Source: Nemertoderma westbladi (Eukaryota; Xenacoelomorpha; Nemertodermatida; Nemertodermatidae). From it: DNA of 64,000 nucleotides. The notes beneath the pieces are model-generated. The model worked only from the letters and a program-made list of their open reading frames with translations, was not told where the DNA came from and made no database searches. Positions 51,269-60,952 of this stretch are shown piece by piece. Made by a program: the position numbers and the translations under genes. Position 1 is the stretch's first letter. Each line of letters opens with the position of its first letter. Where the stretch lies: the NCBI GenBank assembly GCA_032718475.1, contig JAUCBJ010006659.1:1-64000 (forward strand). Direction: 5' to 3'.

Positions 51269-54200
51269 TCAGAAATACTTACGATCTTCCGGTGATTGCT
51301 CTGGCACAGGGCCAAGCAAGTTACTAAAGTCCTTCGTAGCTGCAAAGGTCAAATTTCTTACCGGAAGTAATGAGCGCTCCTCCTTGCTGTGTTCCGCTTT
51401 GGAAAGAAGAGTGTCTAAAGTTAGTTTTACTCTCGTCACAGGTATCGCTCTCTTACCATGCATGCTGCTTACAGTATACTGAGCAGTCTTACCTTGACTC
51501 ATGTCCGTAACTACGTCGGCTACTTGTTCGTCGACATAACTATGCGATGACGCAGAGTCTAGGATGGCGTATATACGCTTGCTCCCTCGGGTTCCGGTAA
51601 TCTTTATAGGAATCACGCTAAACCCTTTCAGTTGGTTCTGTGTGAGGAGCGTTATCGATGGCTGTTCCTCACCTGCATGCACGTAAAAGGTGTCGTCTTC
51701 CTCCTCGTCCTCGTCCGATGATCCTGACTGATCCATACAGTCGGTATAAAAGGTACGGATCTCGCGCGGCGCACGCTCCTTATAAAGCGCGTCGCATCTA
51801 GCCGCTTTATCTGGATGCTCTCGTCGAAAGCGTCTGGTCGGAGTATGACTGGTTGTGTGAAGCAACGTGTCATGGTTACGTCCACACAGAGAACATGTAT
51901 CATCGCTCGGGCAATCCTTCCGGACGTGTCCTGGCTTCATACATCTCCAACAGGAATCTAGAGATCGGATTTGGAGTCTCCTCTCCTCGATCCCTAACTC
52001 TTTAAAAGCGCGACATCCACGTAGTTTATGTCCGCCTTGGTTTCTGCCGTTCCGCTTGCAGTATGAGCATCCCACAAAGCCCGCCGGCAACTGTTGTCGT
52101 GGCTGCGTGGTGCCGATAGGCGTCAGAACTTTAGAAGTCTCAGTAGGTGTGGCGTAAGTAATGGCTTTCGCGTTCGTCGGAAATGGTTTAGTCCGATTCG
52201 GCGCAGAAACAGGTATCCCTTCCGCCGCGATATGGTGATCGGTATAGTTCGATCGAGTCTCGATCACGGCCTCCCGTGAAATCAGTTGATAGACATCGGT
52301 GAGTTTTAATAACCCTCCGGCCTCGTCGCGCTGGTACTCGATGCGTCGCCATTCTCTTCGTAGTCGATGGTGAAGTCGACCAATTATTCGAATGAGAACC
52401 ATCGGTGCGTTAGCGTACTCGAGTTGTCCAATGGACCGTAAAGTCCCTATAGCGTTCTTTATTTCGTCCGCGAGTCGTAAAAGGTCGATCGGTCTCGAAA
52501 TGTTGCCTCCTCTGCAGGGGTCTTCGATAATGGATTTAGCCATGGCGACATTACCGCCGTAAATTGAATACAAACGGTCGTATGCCAACTCAAAGGCATC
52601 GGGAACACCAATAAAGGTTTCCGCTAATCGTTTCAGCTCACCAGACAGGACTTGGAGCAAGTAATTAAACTTCTCCGTCGAGGTGAAAGCACACTTAGCG
52701 ATCTGGGACTCTACGTAGTCTACCAGTGTGCGCCAGTGTTTCGCGTTGCCAGAGAACTTCGGCGGTTGCTGTGCCGGTAATCCGTGTCTAGCCGCGAATT
52801 TCGCAATCTCGCTAACCAAATCCAACTGTCCGCATCCCTGTTCGGCGGCGTCGTCCAGTCGCTCCCTTCCGCGCGTTGTTCGTCGGTAGGAATTATTAAC
52901 GGGATCTTCTTCTCGATGTGTCGGAGTCCGTCTAGTCTCCTGTTCTCTCCTCGGTGGTCGATGTTGTCTAGGTTGTTCCAACTCCACGCTGGTTCGTGAT
53001 CGATCCGACGGTTGCGCTTCGAGTCGCTCTTCTATCTGAGCTAGTCGGTCCGCTACAGGTCGCATTATTTCGGCGAGTCTGTTGGTGCTGATCGCTTCCG
53101 CTGGTTGCAACATGGGTTTCTGTTGGGGTGTTTCTCGTGGAGGATTGTCGATATAGGGGTTCGTCGATCGTTCCTCTCGTTTATAATCTTCCGCCGCTCC
53201 AGTACGGAATATTTCCCGTTCCGTCGACTCCGAGTCACTAGATGAGTCGCTGTTGTCCGGATAAGGTGGCTGGCGGGTTCGTGTCCGGCGTATTATTCTT
53301 GGTCTCGTCCGTTGTGGTCCGGAATCTACGGCTCTCCGTTGTTCGGTAGGCTCGCAAGCCTTCCACGAAGTCGTAGGTCTCGCTATACGTTGTCCGATCC
53401 CGTGGGTACTATCCACATCCATCCTCCTCCGTAGTTCGGTAGGCTCGCAAGCCTTCCACGAAGTCGTAGGTTGCGTCGAACATTGTGTCAACGGTCGAGT
53501 GAAATAGTCGGGTTTCGTAGTCGGTCTGTAAATAACTGGATTTGCACAGCACGTCACAGGTTTAACTTGTAATGGTTTACTCACCTGTTTAATGGTCATA
53601 AATGCAGGTTCCTCTCTTCCTACAAGTAGACTACGACTTACTGTAGGTGGACTAGTTACGTTACCTGCTAAAATTGGCGATGAAGTCGCCCTAGGTTGCG
53701 GTATTTCTGTCACAACAAACCTGTTGCCTTGCGTCGAACGCACAGGCGTTATTTCCTTAGGTTTCGTAACGAAGACCGGTTTCATCGGAGTCGTGGGTTT
53801 GAGCATAGGAATAACTTGGGGAAAACGTTTACAGTAATCCTCGACGAACTCCTCTCCTCGATCTATCGCTCCCACACTTCCTTCCTCGATCCGCTTCTGT
53901 ATTCCGCGATATCGAGCTTCCATACGATCCAGGGCAGACAAGTCGTGTCCAGTTCGCGATCTTATAGATCTATCTCTCGCGTCGAGTTCGAGGTCCGCTT
54001 GCGCGTTCGCTGTCTCGCGCGATCTACGATTCAATTCGAACTGTAGTTGCATCTCCCTTTCACGTCGATCCGCTACTTGTTGTTGTGCCGCTAACTCCGC
54101 TTCCTGTATAGCTAAACGTGCGTTTATTTGTCGCGCCTCCAACTTAGCGCGAGCGTCGGATGCTGCTTTCTTCCGTGCTAATTCGTCGGCTGCCGTCTGT

Positions 54201-55258
54201 CGTGCTAACTCGTCCGCTGCTGCTGCCGCGGCCGCTTCTTGCGCTAAGTTTTCCTCTAGTCTGCGCATTTCCGAAGCTTCGAATTCGGCTTGCGCCTTGA
54301 GTTGCGCAATTCTTGCCTCGTCCTCTCTATGTTGTTTCTCTCCCTCGATGGCGATCTGTGCCATCTGGTGTTGCGCTTCTTCCTCGGCGACTTGTTGTCG
54401 GAGTGCAACCTCCTGTTGTTGTCGAGTAATTCCAGACGCTGTTCTACTAACGTCGCCAACGTCGCCAACGTCGCTCCGTATGCTAACGAACGATCTATCC
54501 AGTGGTGGATGTTGGTAGGCTCGCGAGCCTTCCGTAGTGAGACCTTCCGTCGTCCCTCGCGGTTCGACTTCCGGTTCGTCGATCGGTACGCCGCATCTAC
54601 GAAGAAAATTGGTCAGCGTTTCCAACCTTCCGTCCAGGCAGTAGAGTTCTTCTTCCTCTTCGGGTTGTAACAACGCGTCCGAAACTGACTCACCTAGCAG
54701 TTGGTCAAACTGCTCCTGTTGAGCCAATCTTATTACTGACTTAAACTGGATAATGCTTTCTCTCGCACTTACTAATTTATCTACTATCTTTACCTGAGTA
54801 AAGTTGTCGCCACGCAACTCTGCAAGTTCGTGCAAACCTTTAAGTTTATCTACGGAGGCATGTATCCTACTTTCTATTCTTACCTGTAAGGTGTAGAACT
54901 CGTATCTCGACATCGGGGCGGTTAACTCGCGTAAAACGCGAAAACCTTCTCCGAGGTTCCGAGTAATCTGGGCCATGTGTCCTCCTATACTTCTAATAAC
55001 GTTCTCCTGGCTTCCAGTCGAACTTACCATGTCCGGTTCCCGTGATCTAGTCTGCGGGACGGTAAGGAAATCTTCGATTCTGCCGTCGCCACGCGTTGCG
55101 GCTTCCGGTATTTCCGTTCGGGGTACCGGCGACGCAAGCGGTGTGACATCGGTGGAATCTCGGGTTCTCCTTCTTGGTTCGTCTATTGTCGATCTGTCCG
55201 GGTCGCACGAGTCATAGTCGGTAGGTGGGTATCTCGTCGAATGGGGTGTGTCACTCAT
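51269..55258 (-). CDS. Element C gag with N-terminal part of protease, 1329 aa
   Basis: ATG at 55258, MSDTPHSTR...DPDRS like element Y gag. Order: a Ser/Thr/Arg-rich head; a helical segment (~95-230); a long Gln/Ala/Glu coiled coil (~265-430, from QQQEVALRQQVAEEEAQ to REREMQLQFELNRR); a Pro/Thr/Arg-rich disordered part with a duplicated TTSWKACEPTE segment created by motif copies 10 and 11; a DUF1759-like core (PPKFSGNAKHWRTLVDYVES...LYSIYGGNVAMA); Cys/His knuckles (from C1064; CWRCMKPGHVRKDC; CSLCGRNH); then the protease ILDSASSHSYVDEQVA (D1234, Ala instead of Gly in DSG). It is about twice the size of common BEL gags. The in-frame TGA at 51269-51271 cuts the protease domain. Confidence 0.88.
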   Translation of the reverse strand: MSDTPHSTRYPPTDYDSCDPDRSTIDEPRRRTRDSTDVTPLASPVPRTEIPEAATRGDGRIEDFLTVPQTRSREPDMVSSTGSQENVIRSIGGHMAQITRNLGEGFRVLRELTAPMSRYEFYTLQVRIESRIHASVDKLKGLHELAELRGDNFTQVKIVDKLVSARESIIQFKSVIRLAQQEQFDQLLGESVSDALLQPEEEEELYCLDGRLETLTNFLRRCGVPIDEPEVEPRGTTEGLTTEGSRAYQHPPLDRSFVSIRSDVGDVGDVSRTASGITRQQQEVALRQQVAEEEAQHQMAQIAIEGEKQHREDEARIAQLKAQAEFEASEMRRLEENLAQEAAAAAAADELARQTAADELARKKAASDARAKLEARQINARLAIQEAELAAQQQVADRREREMQLQFELNRRSRETANAQADLELDARDRSIRSRTGHDLSALDRMEARYRGIQKRIEEGSVGAIDRGEEFVEDYCKRFPQVIPMLKPTTPMKPVFVTKPKEITPVRSTQGNRFVVTEIPQPRATSSPILAGNVTSPPTVSRSLLVGREEPAFMTIKQVSKPLQVKPVTCCANPVIYRPTTKPDYFTRPLTQCSTQPTTSWKACEPTELRRRMDVDSTHGIGQRIARPTTSWKACEPTEQRRAVDSGPQRTRPRIIRRTRTRQPPYPDNSDSSSDSESTEREIFRTGAAEDYKREERSTNPYIDNPPRETPQQKPMLQPAEAISTNRLAEIMRPVADRLAQIEERLEAQPSDRSRTSVELEQPRQHRPPRREQETRRTPTHREEDPVNNSYRRTTRGRERLDDAAEQGCGQLDLVSEIAKFAARHGLPAQQPPKFSGNAKHWRTLVDYVESQIAKCAFTSTEKFNYLLQVLSGELKRLAETFIGVPDAFELAYDRLYSIYGGNVAMAKSIIEDPCRGGNISRPIDLLRLADEIKNAIGTLRSIGQLEYANAPMVLIRIIGRLHHRLRREWRRIEYQRDEAGGLLKLTDVYQLISREAVIETRSNYTDHHIAAEGIPVSAPNRTKPFPTNAKAITYATPTETSKVLTPIGTTQPRQQLPAGFVGCSYCKRNGRNQGGHKLRGCRAFKELGIEERRLQIRSLDSCWRCMKPGHVRKDCPSDDTCSLCGRNHDTLLHTTSHTPTRRFRREHPDKAARCDALYKERAPREIRTFYTDCMDQSGSSDEDEEEDDTFYVHAGEEQPSITLLTQNQLKGFSVIPIKITGTRGSKRIYAILDSASSHSYVDEQVADVVTDMSQGKTAQYTVSSMHGKRAIPVTRVKLTLDTLLSKAEHSKEERSLLPVRNLTFAATKDFSNLLGPVPEQSPEDRKYF
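53345..53364 (-). repeat. 20-bp hairpin motif copy 10 (in gag)
   Basis: Exact consensus, translated WKACEPT. It shares ACGAAGTCGTAGGT flank with copy 11, so the pair arose by a segmental (~93 bp) duplication. Confidence 0.9.
53438..53457 (-). repeat. 20-bp hairpin motif copy 11 (in gag)
   Basis: Exact consensus, translated WKACEPT, 93 bp (31 codons) from copy 10. Confidence 0.9.
54514..54533 (-). repeat. 20-bp hairpin motif copy 12 (in gag)
   Basis: GGTAGGCTCGCGAGCCTTCC with the 14-bp perfect palindrome, as in copy 4. Translated in the third frame, EGSRAYQ. Confidence 0.9.
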
Positions 55259-56373
55259 GTCTTATTATATACGTCAAGTACGGGTAATAAAATGTCAAAG
55301 TGTCTGAATGTTGAAGTGTCAAACTTACCTTGGTATATGTAGTACATATATACCCTAACCGGTACAAATAAATCAACAAGTCAGAATGTCGAAATGTCAA
55401 AATGTCGAAATGTACAAATGTCAAACTTACCTTGATATATATATATATCATATATATACCCTAACCGGTACAAATAAAACTAACAAGGTATATAATAAAA
55501 TAAGTAGTAATCTAGCCTACCGGCTAAATTTGTACGAATAAATGAGATAACGGTATACGTTAACAAAATATAGATCAACAAGTACAAACAATAGGCCAAA
55601 CAGCAACGTCTAACGGGAAAATAAGTACCAACAACACTACTAATAGACAGTGAAACCAACAAATTTTGAGTACTACTGTGCTTTCTTAAGTTTGAACGAC
55701 GCGAGTCGTAAAACTTATGTTCCTTTGATCTTCCAGTCGTACAAATTCCCAAATACAAACCGGACGTGGGTCTTTCCGTTTTTCGGCGGCGCGGACGATT
55801 TTATTGTCTCCCAAACTTTGCGAAAAGCGGTCTAATCCTCGAAGCGGTCCAGAAATGAGTCCTTGAGTCCTGAAAAGGTCGAAGGTGAGAGTTTTACTTC
55901 TACGCTTACGAAAATCTTCCTAGGTACCGATACAAATTGGTCTTTAAACCCTATGTACCTTTTCAAGTACCGAAAAGTAACACCGCACACACACGGCGTA
56001 AAACAAAGTGCTACAAACTAACTGTTAGCTAGTCAAATATTAAATACGAAAGTACTAGCTACCCTAAAAGCCTACTGAAGCAGGGGACGTTCTAAATTAC
56101 TAAAATTACTAACCTTAAATTTTAAATATCTCCTACTTTCAATAGCTAACAATATTTATCTATATCTCACTTTAAATGCGCACGCACTTTCAGTTAAGAT
56201 ATTTAATAAATACTTCCTACTGTAAGGGTAGGAATATTTTACACTACGATAGAAGTACTATACACTAATTTCAGAATTTGTATAATATACTTCCTACTGT
56301 AAGGTAGGAATATTTTACACTACGATAGAAGTACTATACACTAATTTCAGAATTTGTATAATATACTTCCTAC
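55259..56373 (-). other. Element C 5' leader with duplicated splice-donor-like sites
   Basis: 1.1 kb between LTR and gag. A ~102-bp direct repeat carries AAG-GTAAGTTTGACA twice on the element strand (donor GT at 55328 and 55430) and CCGGTTAGGGTATATAT twice. The part next to the LTR has three copies of the LTR-end/primer-site junction (separate entry). The primer-binding site should begin at 56373 (GTAGGAAGTATAT in element sense), but its tRNA is unknown. About 55500-56150 has no recognised feature. Confidence 0.6.
56207..56373 (-). repeat. 77/76-bp tandem repeats abutting the element C 5' LTR
   Basis: CTTCCTACTGTAAGG followed by GTAGGAATATTTTACACTACG and ACTATACACTAATTTCAGAA. Starts of TGTAAGG are at 56221, 56298 and 56374, the last being the LTR terminus itself. 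In element sense each unit therefore repeats CCTTACA-GTAGGAAG, i.e. LTR end plus primer-site start. Confidence 0.85.
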
Positions 56374-58734
56374 TGTAAGGGTCCAGTAGTATACCGCTTA
56401 CCAGATCCTAGTAACGATGTATCTTACTATGAGACTCTAGTAATGTATACGGGCTTGTACAGTATCTGACAACAAATCCCAGTCCAGGATATCTAAACAA
56501 ACAGATACAATACACAAACGACTACTGGCGAGGAACAGAGCCTAGTATCTATTCTATGTACGTGAGCGGGTCTAATGCCTACGTACTAGACAAAAGGATA
56601 CCTGTCCTCTAACCGGTGAGGCAGATGTACAGTTACAGTAACAGACCAAACTCACGGGAAAACAATCCCCGCGCAGCGAATCCTAACTATCACTGACAGT
56701 CCTAAATACAGTAACTTGCCGCAGTGTGATTTATATGGTTTATATACGAACTAGGTGGTTAACAGACCTAGTGTAACAATGCTGATTACCCCTGTCTAAA
56801 TCAGCCTAAAGTCGTGCCTAAATGTAACGATAACTGATCCCCCTGTACGAAATCAGTCTAAAGGGTCAGGCCTAAATGTAACAATACTGCTGGACAGAAA
56901 TCAACAGTTTAATAACGAAAGTGAAATACTCCTTATTGCCGCAACTAAATCAGATCCTAATTTTACAAATACAGATAATTTCTACCTAAAATAATGTATA
57001 GTGCGCTATAGCTAGTAGAACTTTAAGGGCAATATGTTTTAGGGCGTGTGTGTGTGGGTGTGTTACAAATAAAACAATTTCGTGTAATTCCTTTACTAGG
57101 TTTTAGTGATTTTCTGACTAAATGATACCGTGCGCTAGCTACTAAAATAAACTAGTCGCGTTTTGTAGAACTTTATACTCACGAATGACGTCAAAGCTCT
57201 CTCCTTCCTATCCACAACCCAATGGGCAACCACAGTGTTAGTAACTACACCCGTGATCGGCACTAATACCAGATTCTGGTTGTAAGATAAGAATAGGGGT
57301 TAATCGCTACCGTACGTTAGCTGATCTGGTATACTAATTTAATTCTAGAACTTTGTTGCTGCGGTAGTTAGCAGCAATACCTATCAGTACGTGGCAAGGC
57401 GCGGTAGGATATTAATAAACCTCCCTAGGCCAAGCAGTGTGCCGGTAGCAGAAATGCTCCTTGCCTGATCAAATAGCTAACTCCAGACAGGGGGGGGGGG
57501 GTACTAATGTACGTTCTACAAAGCGAACCGGTACCAAACAGTCAGTGCTACGAATCACTAAATTATGGAACATATGCTGTCTGTACCTAATATGTACTCG
57601 CGTACTGACGAATGGCAATAGTTCGCACCTGTAGGAAGTACAGGTTAACCCAGGGGTTCGTAGGACTGACAAAAGGGGGCTGTGTTTCTGTCTGAATATA
57701 ATTATTTGATCCTAAATTTGCGGCGTCCAGTACGGCGTCACGCTTACCCTGATCTATAGGTCTTACGGCGGGCAAGGGCGTCGAACAAAGTCTTACCTTC
57801 TCACAAAGCGGGCGCTGCATGGCAAGTTGAGTATTTCGAAGGGGGCAAAGGGGGTGCGCGGTCGATCCAATGTGGGCGCTAGCGTGTTGTGGACATCTCT
57901 TCCCTGCGTTGCTTACGGCCTAACGGTCTAGGCTGCCATCTCCCTGATGTTTGGCTGTCCCAAAGTTGGACCAAAAGAAAACATGTTCAGGAATTTGCAG
58001 TATATTTACAGTTTTACAAAGGATTTATCAAATAAAGTTTCAACAAGAAACCAAAATAAACTAATAACAATTTAGGAATTTACAAGAGTAAGGTGGTGTT
58101 ATTAGGGAGTTATAAGGTAGTTATAAGGGAGTTATAAGGTAGTTATAAGGTAGTTATAAGGTAGTTATAAGGGAGTTATAAGGTAGTTATAAGGTAGTTA
58201 TAAGGTGATAACCGAAGGCAAACCGGCCTTTTTATACTAAATATTGCACATGGAAACTAAACAGAATTTTCCACAGCTTCACATTTGAGCAATAAAGTGC
58301 TTCGTGCCCTATGATTGGCCCAGCTCATCGTTCAACGCAGTCCGGCCCTTACACTAATCTGGGACATGGAATCCTAACAGAATTTTCCACTGCCTCACAT
58401 TTGAGCAATAAGATAATTTATGCCCTATGATTGGCCTGGCTCATCATTCGCTACGTTGTACGCTTCTCATTGGCCTACCAATTAGCACCAAACGAAAATA
58501 AATGGCCCCAAAATACAAATTTCCCGACTGGGATTCGAACTCGTAACCTATGTAATGTAACCAACGCCTTAACCATCTGACCACTACGCCACGAGAGTAC
58601 CTAAGGGTTTTATGTGTACAAATATGAATAGGCATATTACATTACTGTAACTCAATCAAAATACGTCGGATTTTCGAAAGTTTTTACGTTAAAGTTAAAC
58701 TACAAATGCTATCTTATAGTGAAATAATTCATCA
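56374..58734 (-). repeat. Element C 5' LTR
   Basis: 2361 bp, near-identical to 38901-41260 (differences seen at 56725, in the G-runs at 57489 and 57676, at 57610, 58557 and 58653). Same 11-bp array (58109-58207), TATA box (58227-58236) and tRNA-like boxes (A 58581-58591, B 58531-58541). Confidence 0.92.
58518..58600 (-). other. tRNA-like Pol III promoter segment in element C 5' LTR
   Basis: Same A and B boxes as the 3' LTR copy, one base different between them (AATGTAACC versus AATATAACC). In the 5' LTR it lies upstream of the TATA box and is directed into the element. Confidence 0.6.
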
Positions 58735-59113
58735 GTTGAAGAGCCGGATAAATGCAGCGACTTCACCAAATACCTGGAATTCTTGAGAGAAACCTATCTC
58801 GATATTACCAGTCAACAGAATCTAGAAACTCGATATCCTCAAGGTATACATCATGACCGCATGGTAGAACTCAAACGGCTCTATTCCACTATGATGTATC
58901 TTACCGCCGATCGACCGCTACCTGTTGTACCGGATAGCTTCGAACAGATGGAGGAATATTGTAAGCTGTAAGCCTACACCTTCTGATGCAATCATATTGC
59001 ACCCTTCACCCAGGAGTTATAGCCCTCCTAGTAAAGTGGCTCCCCCCAAAGAGAAAGGGACTCTTGCTAGCTTTAAAAAACTGCGTAAACGCCGTCCACG
59101 CAAGACAGACTAA
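58735..59113 (+). pseudogene. Element X ORF3, 3' part (internal deletion)
   Basis: Resumes after element C with the second GTTGA, then ETYLDITSQQNLETRYP...VELKRLY...YLTADRPLP, the N-terminal conserved block in its correct frame. At about 58971 it jumps to the counterpart of Y 30505, losing ~850 bp with the entire Cys/His block, and ends with the basic tail RKRRPRKTD and TAA at 59111-59113. Confidence 0.8.
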
Positions 59114-59191
59114 CTGTTTAGAGTATTTTTATATTTTAGAAACTGTGATTTTTTATATTTTATAGAATTAAATCCCATTTTCTGGGAGTGG

Positions 59192-60371
59192 TGTAAAAGC
59201 TTTTGTGGGATATAACTGGCCCTTTTGCTTCGCAATCCAGTTTCCCTCAATGCGCTCAAATACTCTAAAGAAAATCTCCCTAACTCAAATGATGCAAGCT
59301 ACCGGCTGATTGGCTGATTTGCTGTACGTATGGCCTCTTTGTTCTGTTCGATCAACCAACCAGAGCAAGGTCAACCAAGCAGAGTGATTCATCCTGTGTG
59401 TTGGCTAAGGGCTGCAAAAACCCTAAAGGTTCGGCATTTAGACATTGGTGGAATCTGTGGAATATGGAGCTCTGCCAATGAGAGCTTTTCCTCTTTGTGT
59501 TGAAAGCTACCTGCAACAGCTCACAGGGTTCAGTGTGTTGGTTTTTCCAGAGCCTAGAACATCGGCTATGGAATTATTCTGAATTATTCCAACATTAGAA
59601 CGACTTTAATTATAAGAACACATAACTGTTACCGGAACGGTACGGAACGGTACGGTATGGTACGGTACGGTACCTACTGCTGTATTGCACATTATTTACT
59701 GCTATTTACTGTTTGTTGTTAATTGTATCAGTTGTTTACATATTGTTATTTGGAGAATAACGATAAACGATCAGAAACCCCGATCTTCTTGATACACTAA
59801 GGTTAGAGAGACCGGTTACATATAGCAATTGCGACTTATATTATCGTGGTTTGTAGTGAATTGAATGCTATTTTATAGGCCCTACAAATGTCGGTTGCTA
59901 TTCTCTTTATATATGATTAAAATCAGTGACTATCGGCAATTCAGTGTGCAGCGGTGTGCAATAGTCTGTATGTGCTTGTCCGCGTAACAAAGCATCTCCT
60001 AAAGAATGCGCCTTATGTGTAACTTATAATCCATTCCGTTGTGTTTAGTGTAAGCCATAGCTCTGTTTATATAGATAGAGCGCCACGTCCTAAAGGAACT
60101 GCTAATATTTCCCGAAAGTGAATGATATTTGTCAGGAATTATATTAACGATCAATCGAATAGTACGGTAGGCCTGCACCGCAATCAAATTAAAGCATCCG
60201 AATCCAGTCTCCCGGGTATATCCAGCGGGTGAATGGTCGCGCATAGACTGGCTTCGGCTAATGTTGGATTTATTTGTGTCAAATACTTGTCATAGGCTAA
60301 AGTCGATTTATAACCTAGAAGACATATAGAATTGGCGGGTTAAACTGCCAAAGGTCTTAAAAGCGCGAACA
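59192..60371 (+). repeat. Element X 3' LTR (L3)
   Basis: 1180 bp, TGTAAAAGC...GCGCGAACA, followed by target copy ACTGG. U3 as in 15795-16524; R-U5 (from about 59921, AATCAGTGACTATCGGC) distinct from the other two plus-strand LTRs. It represents the pure X type. The AATAAA poly(A) signal of the others is ATTAAA here. Confidence 0.9.
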
Positions 60372-60376
60372 ACTGG
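60372..60376. other. Target-site duplication of element X (right copy, ACTGG)
   Basis: Matches 15790-15794. Confidence 0.9.
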
Positions 60377-60952
60377 TGTCTCCTTACACTCTTCAACCTT
60401 GTGTCCTCCTATCACACATCGGTGACAAATTCCATTCTTATCCGCATAGGCTTTCCGTTCTTGTTCAGGTAACGCCTGCCAATGCTTACAGTCCATGGTC
60501 TTATGGGTTCTATCTTTATGTAATTGACATTTGTATTCTGGGTTGTAACATTCCCTATATAACCCTACACGTATTGCGCGTAGGTTTACGTCTACCGGTT
60601 TAGTGTTTTGGTTATTTGAGCTTGGCCTACTGGGTGTGTTGGGGTTATATTTGTTCGTGTTGTTATTTTGTCCCTGTTCGTGCCACAGTCTAGCCCCACT
60701 TCCAGCTATCTGTGGACTTGCAGTCCCCTGTGTCGCCGCGTATGGTAGGGATTGTCTTAATTTTGGCAATGCATTTGCCGCATTGTGCTCTGGTTTCGGC
60801 CTGTAGTATTCGGCCCTCGGCGCCTTCCCCAGACTATCCTCGCTGTAGACTGGGTCCGTGATTAACTCTGCTTCATAGTTGAGGAAGTTCCACATTTCCT
60901 CTAGGCTCGGTTCCGCACCTTTCTTCTCCCGGGGGGAGAAGGCAATCTTTCT
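60372..60952 (-). pseudogene. Element A gag C-terminal part with zinc knuckle
   Basis: Starts after an in-frame TAG (60953-60955) that interrupts gag. Pro/Asn/Gln-rich linker, then CYNPEYKCQLHKDRTHKTMDC and a CCHC knuckle CHRCVIGGHKVEEC (C-x2-C-x4-H-x4-C) for RNA binding. The frame runs into X's LTR at 60371; the element A part ends in the ACTGG duplication, and the frame is taken up again at 15789. Any residues read beyond 60372 come from X. Confidence 0.8.

Larger units (their letters stand above)
38901..58734 (-). mobile_element. Element C: ~19.8 kb BEL/Pao retrotransposon with long LTRs, giant ORF3 and dispersed 20-bp hairpin motif
   Basis: Two 2.36 kb LTRs (about six substitutions and small G-run differences between them), a GTTGA target duplication and, on the minus strand, gag (55258-51269), PR-RT linker (51185-50634), pol (50637-46369) and ORF3 (45636-41881). 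It is among the youngest insertions here. Length is far above the 5-9 kb usual for BEL/Pao elements, because of long LTRs, a large gag, a ~4 kb ORF3 and long spacers. It has 12 copies of the GGTAGGCTCGCAAGCCTTCC motif that none of the other elements carries. Confidence 0.92.
15795..60371 (+). mobile_element. Element X: BEL/Pao retrotransposon with ORF3, hosting elements Y and C
   Basis: TG...CA ends, ACTGG target duplication, plus-strand coding order pol-ORF3-LTR. The parts that belong to X are the U3 of the 5' LTR (15795 to ~16524), pol (31930-36871), the spacer, ORF3 (38515-38900 plus 58735-59113) and the 3' LTR (59192-60371). Its gag and 5' leader are missing, replaced by element Y. Element C interrupts ORF3. 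U3 of the 5' LTR differs from U3 of the 3' LTR at roughly nine positions in ~735 bp. Confidence 0.85.

Noticed and set aside
51269-51285. GTAAGT at the end of element C gag as a true splice donor
   Set aside because: It encodes part of the conserved SPEDRKY segment, and the same frame continues with conserved sequence after the TGA.
15795-60371. A tandem LTR-element dimer created in a single replication cycle
   Set aside because: L1 and L3 differ in R-U5, and L2 differs from both in U3, while a single reverse-transcription product would have equal outer LTRs. Nested insertion plus LTR recombination explains it better.
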